The notes below the pieces were generated by a model. The model was not told where the DNA came from. It made no database searches and was given only the letters and a program-made list of their open reading frames with translations. Both the position numbers and the translations under genes were made by a program. Of a stretch of 25,549 bases of DNA, positions 7,242 to 15,177 are shown piece after piece. This DNA comes from JBMYQA01 sp049600855 (GTDB lineage: Bacteria > Bacteroidota > Bacteroidia > Cytophagales > Flammeovirgaceae): contig JBMYQA010000060.1 in NCBI GenBank assembly GCA_049600855.1, positions 1 to 25,549 on the forward strand, in the 5' to 3' direction. Every line of letters starts with the position of its first letter. Within the stretch, counting starts at the first letter, position 1.

Positions 7242-7293
7242 CCCATTACAAGTAATGGGATTACATTGCGAAATTTTGCCTAATAATTTAGGC
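7242..7293 (-). promoter_or_regulatory. Two hairpins in the lpxA leader
   Basis: The lpxC-fabZ/lpxA gap holds CCCATTAC-aa-GTAATGGG (7242-7259), a perfect 8-bp stem, and GCCTAA-taat-TTAGGC (7278-7293). The first ends 16 bases upstream of the lpxA start. They may act in mRNA processing, partial termination or translation control. Neither has a T tract in the minus direction. Confidence 0.4.
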
Positions 7294-7314
7294 TTTTATT
7301 TATTAAAAATGAAC

Positions 7315-8709
7315 TTATATGTCTTTTTTTACCAAACTTGCTGAAAGCATGGCTTCACAAACAAGTTTATCACCCACGAAGGCTTGGCCTTTCATCTTTG
7401 CAATTCCTCTTCGAATAGGTGCTAATAACTCACACCTCATCACAACCGTGTCGCCTGGTAAAACTAACTTACGGAATCGACAACTTTCAATTCCGACAAA
7501 GTACGTCCAATAATCTTCTGGCTTGTCTACAGTATTCAGTAACAAAATTCCCCCAGTTTGTGCCATTGCCTCTACTTGCAAAACGCCAGGCATTACTGGG
7601 TTTTTAGGGAAGTGCCCCTGAAAAAATGGCTCATTAATGGTCACATTTTTTATACCAATTACACAACCTTCATCCAAATATATGATTTTATCGACCAACT
7701 GAAATGGATATCGGTGTGGTAACACCTGAGTAATTTGGTTAATATCCAATACCGCAGGCATTTTAGGGTCATACTGTGGAATATTGCTATTAGAGGACTT
7801 CTGCATGAGCCGTTTCAGTTTCTTTGCAAAAGCCACATTCGCAGCATGTCCAGGTCGAGCTGCAAGAATTTGAGCTTTCAATGGGCGACCTGCTAACGCA
7901 AGATCACCTACTAAATCTAATAGTTTATGCCGAGCAGGTTCGTTATAATGTCTTAATTCAACATTATTTAGAATGCCTTCCTTTTTTACCTCAATTTTCG
8001 GCATACCAAATAAATTGGCGAGCTCGTCTAACTCTTCTTGTTCTACGACCTTATCAACAACAACAATGGCATTATTTAAGCTTCCACCTTTAATTAAATT
8101 ACTTTTACGGAGCATTTGTAGCTCATGGAAAAAGCAAAAAGTACGCGATGAAGCAAACTCTTTATTAAAATGCGTGATATCATTCAAAGAGGCATGCTGA
8201 CTTCCTAGTACTGGAGAATTGTAATCTACCATTACAGTCAGACGGTAGTCATTCAATGGTAAAGCCGCAATTTCTACATTATTGTCGGGGTCTTTGTAGA
8301 AAACCCCTTCAGGAACTTCAAAGAAGTTACGCATCAAGTTTTGCTCTTCTAAGCCTGATTGTTGGAGTGCTTTCACAAATTCAATAGAACTTCCATCCAT
8401 AATTGGAGGCTCTGGTCCCTCTAATTCAATCAGCACATTATCAATTTCCAGTCCTACTAATGCGGCTAAGGTATGCTCTACTGTGTTTACCCGAGCACCG
8501 TTTTTCTCAATCGTAGTCCCTCTTGATAAATCTACTACATTATCAACATCAGCTTCTACAATAGGCTGACCTTCTAAATCTACTCGCTGAAATTTAATGC
8601 CATGATTAGGTTTGGCAGGCTTGAAAGTCATTGTTGCCATCTCACCTGTATGTAAACCAATTCCAGATACTGTTACTGGCTCTTTTATCGTATGCTGTTT
8701 TGTTTGCAT
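7315..8709 (-). CDS. lpxC-fabZ: Bifunctional LpxC deacetylase / FabZ dehydratase
   Basis: A 464-residue fusion typical of Bacteroidota. The LpxC part (about 1-300) deacetylates UDP-3-O-acyl-GlcNAc, the committed lipid A step. Its zinc ligands are visible as H79 in NTVEHTLAAL (75-84) and H261 and D265 in HKLLD; E78 is the likely general base and H288 the further active-site His. The FabZ part (about 318-464) dehydrates 3-hydroxyacyl-ACP. It has H332 in LPHRYPFQLVD, the HFPKNPVMPG block, and E380 in GVLQVEAMAQ. A linker of about 20 residues (KSSNSNIPQYDPKMP) joins them. Pairing both activities places the two fates of hydroxyacyl-ACP in one chain. ATG at 8709; it lies 55 bases after lpxD. The leader folds into a stem next to the start codon. 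Confidence 0.97.
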   Translation of the reverse strand: MQTKQHTIKEPVTVSGIGLHTGEMATMTFKPAKPNHGIKFQRVDLEGQPIVEADVDNVVDLSRGTTIEKNGARVNTVEHTLAALVGLEIDNVLIELEGPEPPIMDGSSIEFVKALQQSGLEEQNLMRNFFEVPEGVFYKDPDNNVEIAALPLNDYRLTVMVDYNSPVLGSQHASLNDITHFNKEFASSRTFCFFHELQMLRKSNLIKGGSLNNAIVVVDKVVEQEELDELANLFGMPKIEVKKEGILNNVELRHYNEPARHKLLDLVGDLALAGRPLKAQILAARPGHAANVAFAKKLKRLMQKSSNSNIPQYDPKMPAVLDINQITQVLPHRYPFQLVDKIIYLDEGCVIGIKNVTINEPFFQGHFPKNPVMPGVLQVEAMAQTGGILLLNTVDKPEDYWTYFVGIESCRFRKLVLPGDTVVMRCELLAPIRRGIAKMKGQAFVGDKLVCEAMLSASLVKKDI

Positions 8710-8710
8710 G

Positions 8711-8754
8711 AATCAATTTGATTTAAAAGAAAGCAGGCTTCCTGCTAATTGATT
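8711..8754 (-). promoter_or_regulatory. Nested stem-loop abutting the lpxC start codon
   Basis: An outer 8-bp stem, AATCAATT (8711-8718) with AATTGATT (8747-8754), encloses a 6-bp stem, AGCAGG (8732-8737) with CCTGCT (8741-8746). The outer arm ends one base before the lpxC-fabZ ATG at 8709. Almost the whole lpxD-lpxC gap is used. It could mask ribosome loading or be an RNA processing site. Confidence 0.4.
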
Positions 8755-8764
8755 TGGAGTACAA

Positions 8765-9808
8765 CTATTTTGTGTCTCCGTCCATGAATATTTTTTTCTC
8801 CACTTCACTGACTCTTCGTTGCAACTCAGGCAATTTTTTGAAAACAGCTGCGGACTTAAAATAATGTTTAATATCGAAAGCCGGAGAACCCATCACGGCT
8901 GTATTTTCTTTGGTAATTGATTTGGAAATTCCTGATTGGGCAGCAATTTTCACACCATCTGCTAATTGTAAGTGGCCTGCTACGCCAACTTGCCCTGCAA
9001 TAATACAGTTTTTTCCAATTTTAGAAGAACCAGATACCCCTGATTGCGCTGCCATGGCTGTATTCTCTCCAATTTCAACATTGTGGGCCACCTGAATCAG
9101 GTTATCTAACTTAGCGCCTTCCTTGATAATGGTAGAACCCATCGTTGCACAGTCAATCACGGTATTGGCTCCAATATCGACATAATCTTCAATAACGACA
9201 TTTCCCAACTGAGGGATGGCTTTGTACGAACCGTCCTCTTGTGGAGCAAAACCAAAACCGTCACTGCCAATTACCGTTCCTGCATGAATCACACAGTGTT
9301 TACCAACTTTAGTATGGCTATATAACTTTACACCTGCATGAATCACCGTATGATCCCCAAGTTCTACCTGATCTCCGATGTAAGCATGCGGATAGATTTT
9401 GCATCCTTTGCCGATAGTTACATTTGCACCAATGTATGCAAAGGCTCCTACGTAAATGTCATCGCCCAAATTTGCTGTTGCGTCAATAAAACTAGGTTGT
9501 TCTACTCCCTTTTTTTGATCTTGGGTATATTGCTGATACGCATTCATGAGTGTGCTGAATGCGGAATAAGCATCTTCTACGCGAACTAAAGTAGATTGAA
9601 TCTCTTTTTTAGCTTCAAAAGTTTTGTTTACAATAACAGCTGTAGCTTGGGTAGTATAAATATGAGGTTCATATTTGGGGTTTGCTAAGAAAGAAATAGC
9701 CCCTGCTTTTGCTTCTTCAATTTTTGCAATAGTATTAACCTTCAAATCATCCCTTCCTTGCACCTCCCCCCCCAACAAATGGGCAATTTCTTTGACAGTC
9801 AGTTCCAT
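8765..9808 (-). CDS. lpxD: UDP-3-O-(3-hydroxyacyl)glucosamine N-acyltransferase
   Basis: LpxD adds the second hydroxyacyl chain, at the 2-amino group, in the third step of lipid A synthesis. The 347-residue protein shows the family layout. An N-terminal uridine-binding domain (1 to about 100) includes AISFLANPKYEPHI (37-50). A left-handed beta-helix of hexapeptide repeats follows (about 105-300), with IGSDGFGFAPQ (180-190) and the catalytic His H242 in QVAHNVEIGENT. A C-terminal helix (ELQRRVSEVEKKI) closes the chain. ATG at 9808. It is the first lpx gene and has its own promoter-like pair about 100 bases upstream, in the gap after the HD gene. The order lpxD, lpxC-fabZ, lpxA is usual for the phylum. 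Confidence 0.97.
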   Translation of the reverse strand: MELTVKEIAHLLGGEVQGRDDLKVNTIAKIEEAKAGAISFLANPKYEPHIYTTQATAVIVNKTFEAKKEIQSTLVRVEDAYSAFSTLMNAYQQYTQDQKKGVEQPSFIDATANLGDDIYVGAFAYIGANVTIGKGCKIYPHAYIGDQVELGDHTVIHAGVKLYSHTKVGKHCVIHAGTVIGSDGFGFAPQEDGSYKAIPQLGNVVIEDYVDIGANTVIDCATMGSTIIKEGAKLDNLIQVAHNVEIGENTAMAAQSGVSGSSKIGKNCIIAGQVGVAGHLQLADGVKIAAQSGISKSITKENTAVMGSPAFDIKHYFKSAAVFKKLPELQRRVSEVEKKIFMDGDTK

Positions 9809-9905
9809 TTAATATTCTTTTCAGATTCAAGCCGTATTATGCTGGCAATACTTATTACACCTCTTGGTAAAGCCTCGCAAAGTTGGGCAATTCCCAAATT
9901 AACTG

Positions 9906-9935
9906 CAAAGTTAGCATTCTAGTCTAAAAACCGAA
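9906..9935 (-). promoter_or_regulatory. Probable promoter of the lpx operon
   Basis: On the minus strand TTCG (9935-9932) is followed after 18 bases by TAACTTTG (9913-9906), an exact TAnnTTTG -7 element. The -33 element matches three of four bases of TTTG. Transcription would start near 9900, leaving a leader of about 90 bases before lpxD. The promoter sits just after the HD gene's stop, so lpx expression need not depend on that gene. Confidence 0.6.
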
Positions 9936-9964
9936 TGGTTTAGAAGAAATGTTATGATTTCTGT

Positions 9965-11206
9965 CTATTTTTCATCTAATAGTCTAATGTTTTTCGGGTA
10001 ACTTAAATAATACTTGGTCACAATTCGGCTCAAAGCTTTAATATTTGGTAAATCAGAGGCTTTAGCGACATCTATAATTTTCCCTTTTTTGGTTTTAATA
10101 TTGATTTGCTGGTAGTCAGCTGCATAGCCTTCATTGGTAATTTTTCCTGAAGAAAATAAGAACGCGGCATCTTGCGCATTCAAATGCATTTGCTCTTGTA
10201 TGCGTTGATGCACTTGTTGCTGTTTAGCCTGAGAAATGGGCAGATTGACGAACTCAGTACGGAATAATTCACGGTTTAAAATCATGGAACTGAGCTGACT
10301 TAGTACGCGATCGGGATGTTGAACCCATACTTTTACGGCTCCCCAGATGTCGTAATCATCTAACGCGGCAAACGCTTCCAAAAAACCTTGACCACTTTCA
10401 AAATCTTTTACGGTAAGCGTATTGTGCAACAGTAACGACAACGCAGGGCTCGCAAATACTTCTTGCCCTTGTTCCACTAGCCATCGAGCGCGTTGTACTA
10501 TTTTGATAAGCATGTGCTCCGTACTTACCGTAGTTTTATGTAAATACACCTGCCAGTACATTAATCTGCGGGCAGTAAGAAAGTTTTCAATGCTGTAAAT
10601 CGCCTTTTCTTCTACGACAATCTGATCTTCATGAATATCGAGCATAGACAAGATGCGTTTTACACCAACATTCCCTTCTACCACGCCAGTAAAAAAACAA
10701 TCTCGCTGTAAATAATCTAACCGATCCATGTCTAATTGACTAGAAACCAATTGATGGAAAAATTTTCGTTCGTACTGATCTGTAAAAATCAGAATCGCCA
10801 AACTGAGCTTGCCTTTAAATTCCTCATTGAGCCGCTTCATCAGTAACAAGGAGAGTTCTTCGTGATGTACGCCTTTCAGGATACTAAATTCAAGTGCATG
10901 AGAAAAAGGGCCATGGCCAATGTCGTGGAGTAAAATGGCAATAAGTGCTGCTTCATATTCTTTTTTACTGATTTTATGTCCTTTGGCTTTTAAGTGATCT
11001 AAGGTAACATGCATGAGGTGCATCGCGCCTATGGCATGATGAAAACGGGTATGTAATGCGCCTGGGTATACATAATCGGTTAAGCCCAATTGTCGAATAC
11101 GCCTTAAGCGTTGGAAATAGGGGTGGCTAATGATTTGTAAAATCAGCTTGGATGGAATCGTTAAAAAACCGTAAACAGGATCGTTGATTACTTTTTTTCG
11201 TTTCAT
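9965..11206 (-). CDS. HD-domain phosphohydrolase (dNTPase-like)
   Basis: Starting at ATG 11206 gives 413 residues, beginning MKRKKVINDPVYGFL, the usual N-terminus of this family. A 17-residue extension would need TTG at 11257 and looks unreal. The metal site is complete: H57 in TRFHHAIGAMHL (53-64), HD at 94-95 in LLHDIGHGPFSHALE, and D159 in SQLDMDRLDYLQRD (156-169). The TRFxH, HDIGH and DxDxxDYxxRD set matches SAMHD1 and dGTPase-like enzymes, which cleave dNTPs to nucleosides and triphosphate. Substrate and any nucleotide activation cannot be told from sequence. The protein is presumably cytoplasmic. It is followed by lpxD, an order commonly seen in Bacteroidota, and is divergent from the flavoprotein gene at 11350. 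Confidence 0.9.
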   Translation of the reverse strand: MKRKKVINDPVYGFLTIPSKLILQIISHPYFQRLRRIRQLGLTDYVYPGALHTRFHHAIGAMHLMHVTLDHLKAKGHKISKKEYEAALIAILLHDIGHGPFSHALEFSILKGVHHEELSLLLMKRLNEEFKGKLSLAILIFTDQYERKFFHQLVSSQLDMDRLDYLQRDCFFTGVVEGNVGVKRILSMLDIHEDQIVVEEKAIYSIENFLTARRLMYWQVYLHKTTVSTEHMLIKIVQRARWLVEQGQEVFASPALSLLLHNTLTVKDFESGQGFLEAFAALDDYDIWGAVKVWVQHPDRVLSQLSSMILNRELFRTEFVNLPISQAKQQQVHQRIQEQMHLNAQDAAFLFSSGKITNEGYAADYQQINIKTKKGKIIDVAKASDLPNIKALSRIVTKYYLSYPKNIRLLDEK

Positions 11207-11313
11207 GTATGGTATTGTACTAAGGGTTAGGGAATATGCCGTGATCGCACAGCTCAATTCCTTATACCAAGTTAATGAGTGAATCTTATATTATAAAATT
11301 ATAAAATAGCATT

Positions 11314-11329
11314 TAGAGCTCTATATTTG
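11314..11329 (+). promoter_or_regulatory. -7 element of the flavoprotein gene, overlapping a palindrome
   Basis: TATATTTG (11322-11329) is an exact TAnnTTTG element facing the gene at 11350. It overlaps by two bases the 10-bp palindrome TAGAGCTCTA (11314-11323), a possible operator. No convincing TTTG lies 17-23 bases upstream, so the promoter may be weak or activated. A start near 11336 would leave a very short leader. Confidence 0.45.
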
Positions 11330-11349
11330 CGACTCATCTAACTAATCTT

Positions 11350-12630
11350 TTGATAGTGAATCAACGTATCAAAGCTTCAGATATCTTAATTGTGGGTGCT
11401 GGCCCCGCAGGTGCCACTGCTTCTATGTGGTTTTCGAAACACCAAATTCCTCATACGATTATCGACAAATCCGCTTTTCCTAGAGATAAAGTATGTGGCG
11501 ATGCCATTAGCGGAAAAGTATATTCAATTTTGAAACAGGTAGAACCAGAAGTGTGGAATCAGCTTCATGCGCAAACAGAAGCAGCACTTGCCACGTATGG
11601 TGTGCGGTTTTCAGCACCTAATGGAAAAAGTTTAGACATCCACTTTAAGGAAATTGAACGGGAAGTAAAAGAAACAGGAAAAACACAAACCTTGCCTTCT
11701 GGCTTTGTGATGAAGCGCCTTGATTTTGATAATTTCTTGTTTGAGAAGTTAGATCCAACCTATGCGGATATTCATTTGAATACCACTGCCAAACACTTAG
11801 AAAGGCAAGGAGATGGACGCATTGAGGCTGTTCTCCAAAATGGGAAAGGAGAAATTAAGTTGCAACCTAAAGTGGTGATTGGAGCAGATGGGGAGCGTTC
11901 TATCGTGAACAAACAACTGGCACAGTATAAGAATAGTGATGAGCATTTTGCTGCTGCTGTTCGTGCTTATTACACTAACGTATCGGGTATGACAGCAGGA
12001 AACCTGATTGAGTTGCATTACATCAAAGAGGTGGTACCTGGATATTTATGGATTTTCCCATTACCGAATGGTGGATGCAATGTAGGGATGGGCATTTTAT
12101 CTTCGGAAGCGAAAAAGGGTAAAAGGAACCTGAGAAAAGAGTTAGTGGAACAATTAGAAAATCATCCACGATTTAAAGAGCGCTTTCGCGATGCCAAGTT
12201 AGAAGGGAAAATATTAGGGTGGGGCTTACCTTTGGGCTCTAAAAAACGGACGATGTCGGGCGATAATTATATACTTACGGGGGATGCTGCTTCGTTGGTA
12301 GATCCCCTGACAGGCGAAGGCATTGGCAATGCCATTATTAGTGGGAAATACGCTGCGGTTTATGCCATGGAAGCGTTTGAGGCCAACGACTTTTCTGCTT
12401 CGTTTTTTACGCGTTACGATCAGATGATTCATAAAAAGTTGAGAGATGAATTGAGGTTGAGCCATGCTTTGCAAAAATTGGGCACACGTCCGTGGTTGAT
12501 TAATGCCTTATTTAATAAAGCGGTGAGAAGTAAAGAAATGCAACAAGCCTTGAGTATGATGTTTGTTGATATAGACTTGAGGAAACAGCTTAAGAATCCA
12601 TTATTTTACCTAAAGATTTTGTTTTCTTAA
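11350..12630 (+). CDS. Geranylgeranyl-reductase-family FAD-dependent oxidoreductase
   Basis: A flavoprotein of about 426 residues. The FAD dinucleotide loop is GAGPAG (16-21) after the strand DILIV. The family mark PRDKVCGDAISGK (44-56) follows, then VIGADGERSIV (176-186) and the second FAD motif LTGDAASLVDPLTGEGIGNAI (309-329). These define the geranylgeranyl reductase / PHBH-like group, whose members saturate prenyl chains or oxidise lipids and quinones. The actual substrate is unknown. There is no in-frame ATG near the start, and a stop lies at 11314-11316. Translation therefore begins at TTG 11350 or, about as likely, GTG 11356. The gene is divergent from the HD gene. Its 3' end is followed by the 197-bp inverted-repeat element and then the convergent kinase gene. 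Confidence 0.88.
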   Translation: MIVNQRIKASDILIVGAGPAGATASMWFSKHQIPHTIIDKSAFPRDKVCGDAISGKVYSILKQVEPEVWNQLHAQTEAALATYGVRFSAPNGKSLDIHFKEIEREVKETGKTQTLPSGFVMKRLDFDNFLFEKLDPTYADIHLNTTAKHLERQGDGRIEAVLQNGKGEIKLQPKVVIGADGERSIVNKQLAQYKNSDEHFAAAVRAYYTNVSGMTAGNLIELHYIKEVVPGYLWIFPLPNGGCNVGMGILSSEAKKGKRNLRKELVEQLENHPRFKERFRDAKLEGKILGWGLPLGSKKRTMSGDNYILTGDAASLVDPLTGEGIGNAIISGKYAAVYAMEAFEANDFSASFFTRYDQMIHKKLRDELRLSHALQKLGTRPWLINALFNKAVRSKEMQQALSMMFVDIDLRKQLKNPLFYLKILFS

Positions 12631-12645
12631 TCAGGTGAGGTATGC

Positions 12646-12842
12646 TTCTCTACCCGATGGTTTTGCAAGATTCTGATAATCAAATACATCAATTATACTA
12701 GTCAACGTTTCAACGCTTTGACTTAATGGTTGCAAGTTTCCTAACTGGCTTAAAGCTCGAAAGTTAGGAAACTTTCGATCATGGATTCAAGGCTCAGAAG
12801 TCTTGAATAGCAGATTTATGTGTTAAACCATCGGGTAGAGTA
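12646..12842. mobile_element. 197-bp MITE-like element with a 9-bp target duplication
   Basis: The ends are terminal inverted repeats: CTCTACCCGATGGTTT (12648-12663) and AAACCATCGGGTAGAG (12825-12840) are perfect 16-bp complements, or 18 bp with one mismatch when the outer two bases are included. The direct repeat GAGGTATGC lies immediately outside both ends (12637-12645 and 12843-12851). It codes for nothing. Three internal hairpins are visible: AGTCAACGTT..AACG..TTGACT (12700-12723), a perfect 13-bp stem AAGTTTCCTAACT/AGTTAGGAAACTT (12734-12774), and ATTCAAG/CTTGAAT (12785-12808). Removing the element and one repeat leaves a 17-base gap between two convergent stops, as expected for an insertion. 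The parent transposase is not in the window. The duplication length would fit families such as IS4 or IS1. Confidence 0.7.
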
Positions 12843-12853
12843 GAGGTATGCAT

Positions 12854-14950
12854 TTACTCGTGTTGTGTTGATATGGATTTGGGAATAGTTACCTTAAAAC
12901 AGGCTCCTTCGTTCTGTTTACTTTCAACCTGAATGGTTCCGCCCAATAGGTAGACATATTTCTTTACAATGGATAAACCCAAACCGGTAGAGGATTCCCC
13001 TCCTGTGGGCTGTGCGCTTAATCGCTGATACTTTCGAAAAAGCTTCTGTTTATCTTCATTACTAAATCCAGGGCCTTCATCTTTGATGGAAATCATGACC
13101 TTTTTGTCAGAAAGATCGGTTATCGAGAGGTCAACTTTTCGATTAGTTGGGGAAAACTTAATGGCGTTAGAAATTAAGTTATCTAAAATAGACTCTAAAT
13201 AATTTTGATCGGTTAATAAAGGAAGCTGATCAAGGTTATGATGAAAATGCAACTCGATTTTCTTGTTTGAGGCTTGTTCTTTAAATACACCAACTAATTC
13301 TTCTACTAAGTCAATTAAATCTAGCTGAACCAACTCCAAATTCTCTGGGTTTGTTGCTGTATCTACATTAAGAATGCGGATGACCATTTGTTGTAAATAC
13401 TTTACAGAATTTTCAATCAAGGAGATGTATTCTAATTGACTGTCGTATAAATTGTCTGTGTTTAACCGAATGACATTCACTAAGCCATGAATCCGAGCTA
13501 AGGGGCTTTTTAAATCGTGAGCAACAATGCGTACTAGGTTATTTTTTTCTTCATTCAGGTGGATTAATTGCCGATTTTGGAGTTCCAGCTCTGCATGTTG
13601 ATGCTCGATTTGTTCCTTTTGTTGTTCAACTTCATAAACGCGTTCGGCTACTTTTTCTTCCAACGCTTCATTTTGTCGGTTTTGTACTTCTTTGCTCAGT
13701 TGAAGTTGGGCAATCAACTCGCGTTGTACTTTCAGGCGTTTCTTTTCATTAAGTCGAATGCGGTACCCCAATCCTAAAGAGAAACAGAATATTTGTGCTA
13801 CCACCCCAATTTCATTCAAAATTGCATAATAGAACATATCAATACCAAAGACACTATTTGAAAGGAGACCAAATAAAATACCTGCTGCTAAGCAAAAAGT
13901 ACCTACAATAAAATAGCGGGATAATTTATCGCCTGTGCGATACAGTATAATCATCACAATAATGTAAAATGATTCTTCGAGCATGTAAGCGCCTTTCATA
14001 ATGGTACGAATAAGGGCAAGGTCAGATTGAATGCCCAGTATGGCGAGTAATACAATGATGAGCAGGGTTTTAATACCAATGAGGTAGATTAAGACTTTAT
14101 CGAGTCTAGCCAATAAGTAATGGGTATTACTAAAACATCTTAAAAATTGGATGTAAAAGATAGATGCAAGGTTAGGGCCTAGTATGTAAATGAAGTTATT
14201 AATTTCAGGGTATTGTGGATAACAGAAGGATTGGATATAGCCATAATAGTAAAGGTAATAGAGATCACCCGCGAAAATATAGCTGGAATAGTAGAGGTAA
14301 ATGATATCTTTTGTCGTAAAGAATAACGCAAGATTGTACAGAATCATAATCAGTATAATTCCCTGAAAAACACTCTGTATACTATCTTGTCTATTTTCCT
14401 TTTGATAAAATGATTCAGGACTTAGGAGCGTGATATTGAAGTCGTGATGCGTTAAATAACTGCGGTTATCCCACCTGAAGTAGATAACTTTTCGTGCGCC
14501 TTTGGGTAATTCTACTTGAACAAGCTGTGTTTTGGGCAGCGGAATCGCCTTTTGGTTGAGGGGTAAAAAAGCGCCCGTTTGTTGATGAACGAGTTTCGCT
14601 GTACTTGGAGCGAAGGTGAAGACATCTACCCGCTCTCCCTTGCCCGTATTTAGGTACCAAACACTTCGATGGATGTCGGTATTTTCGATTTCAACTCGTC
14701 CCCAGTAAACCTTTTGTGGAGCGAAGCTTTGCCATCGACTCATTTCTTTAAAATTGGTCAATGGCATATCCACTACCTCAGCAATGCTTAATTGACCAGT
14801 AGAATCGGCTAGTAAACATAAATGGTTACTCAGCGAAGTGTTGTTTGGTTCAAGCACAAAGGTTTTATGATTGCCCCTTACCTCAACAGATAAAGCAAGA
14901 AGGATGCATATGAATCGTAATAGTTTTTGTGTAATGTTTTTTTTGGTCAA
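12854..14950 (-). CDS. 7TMR-DISM sensor histidine kinase
   Basis: A 698-residue inner-membrane kinase. A signal peptide (about 1-26, core LLRFICILLALSV) leads to a periplasmic 7TMR-DISM extracellular domain (about 45-180, with WGRVEIEN and VWYLNTGKGERVDVF). A block of about seven membrane helices follows (about 192-397). A coiled coil at 400-470 connects to the HisKA box LVRIVAHDLKSPL with phospho-acceptor H478. The ATPase domain has the N-box DNLISNAIKF (N595), the G1 box DEGPGF (624-629), the F box KLFRKYQRL and the G2 box TGLGLSIVKKYV. There is no receiver domain and no adjacent response regulator, so its partner is elsewhere. The frame has no early ATG; TTG at 14950 is the most likely start because it gives a proper signal peptide. 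The stop lies three bases from the duplicated target of the 197-bp element. Confidence 0.92.
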   Translation of the reverse strand: MTKKNITQKLLRFICILLALSVEVRGNHKTFVLEPNNTSLSNHLCLLADSTGQLSIAEVVDMPLTNFKEMSRWQSFAPQKVYWGRVEIENTDIHRSVWYLNTGKGERVDVFTFAPSTAKLVHQQTGAFLPLNQKAIPLPKTQLVQVELPKGARKVIYFRWDNRSYLTHHDFNITLLSPESFYQKENRQDSIQSVFQGIILIMILYNLALFFTTKDIIYLYYSSYIFAGDLYYLYYYGYIQSFCYPQYPEINNFIYILGPNLASIFYIQFLRCFSNTHYLLARLDKVLIYLIGIKTLLIIVLLAILGIQSDLALIRTIMKGAYMLEESFYIIVMIILYRTGDKLSRYFIVGTFCLAAGILFGLLSNSVFGIDMFYYAILNEIGVVAQIFCFSLGLGYRIRLNEKKRLKVQRELIAQLQLSKEVQNRQNEALEEKVAERVYEVEQQKEQIEHQHAELELQNRQLIHLNEEKNNLVRIVAHDLKSPLARIHGLVNVIRLNTDNLYDSQLEYISLIENSVKYLQQMVIRILNVDTATNPENLELVQLDLIDLVEELVGVFKEQASNKKIELHFHHNLDQLPLLTDQNYLESILDNLISNAIKFSPTNRKVDLSITDLSDKKVMISIKDEGPGFSNEDKQKLFRKYQRLSAQPTGGESSTGLGLSIVKKYVYLLGGTIQVESKQNEGACFKVTIPKSISTQHE

Positions 14951-15105
14951 GCGTAAAAAAAGAGAAATAATAGTGGCTCTTTTGAGAAGGAATAAAGATT
15001 TCCATCACTCCAATATTAAAATTTACGCTTATCAACTAGCATAACCAAATGAGTGTAGGTTTTTCAGTAAAAACCAATTGATATATAAATGAGGGAAAAG
15101 TAAAT

Positions 15106-15139
15106 CGTCCACTTTTGAACGCTCTTTCAAAAGTAGACG
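15106..15139. terminator. 14-bp hairpin after the coiled-coil lipoprotein gene
   Basis: CGTCCACTTTTGAA (15106-15119) pairs with TTCAAAAGTAGACG (15126-15139) with a single C/A mismatch and a 6-base loop. It lies 38 bases past the stop at 15178 and is the best terminator candidate for that gene. The minus-strand tail is T-rich but interrupted. Confidence 0.6.
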
Positions 15140-15177
15140 ACATTTTTGGGTTAAATTCACTAACTTAACACATCGCT

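Noticed and set aside
11207..11257. A 17-residue N-terminal extension of the HD protein
   Set aside because: It needs a TTG start and lacks family similarity, while ATG 11206 gives the usual MKRKKVINDPVYGF start.
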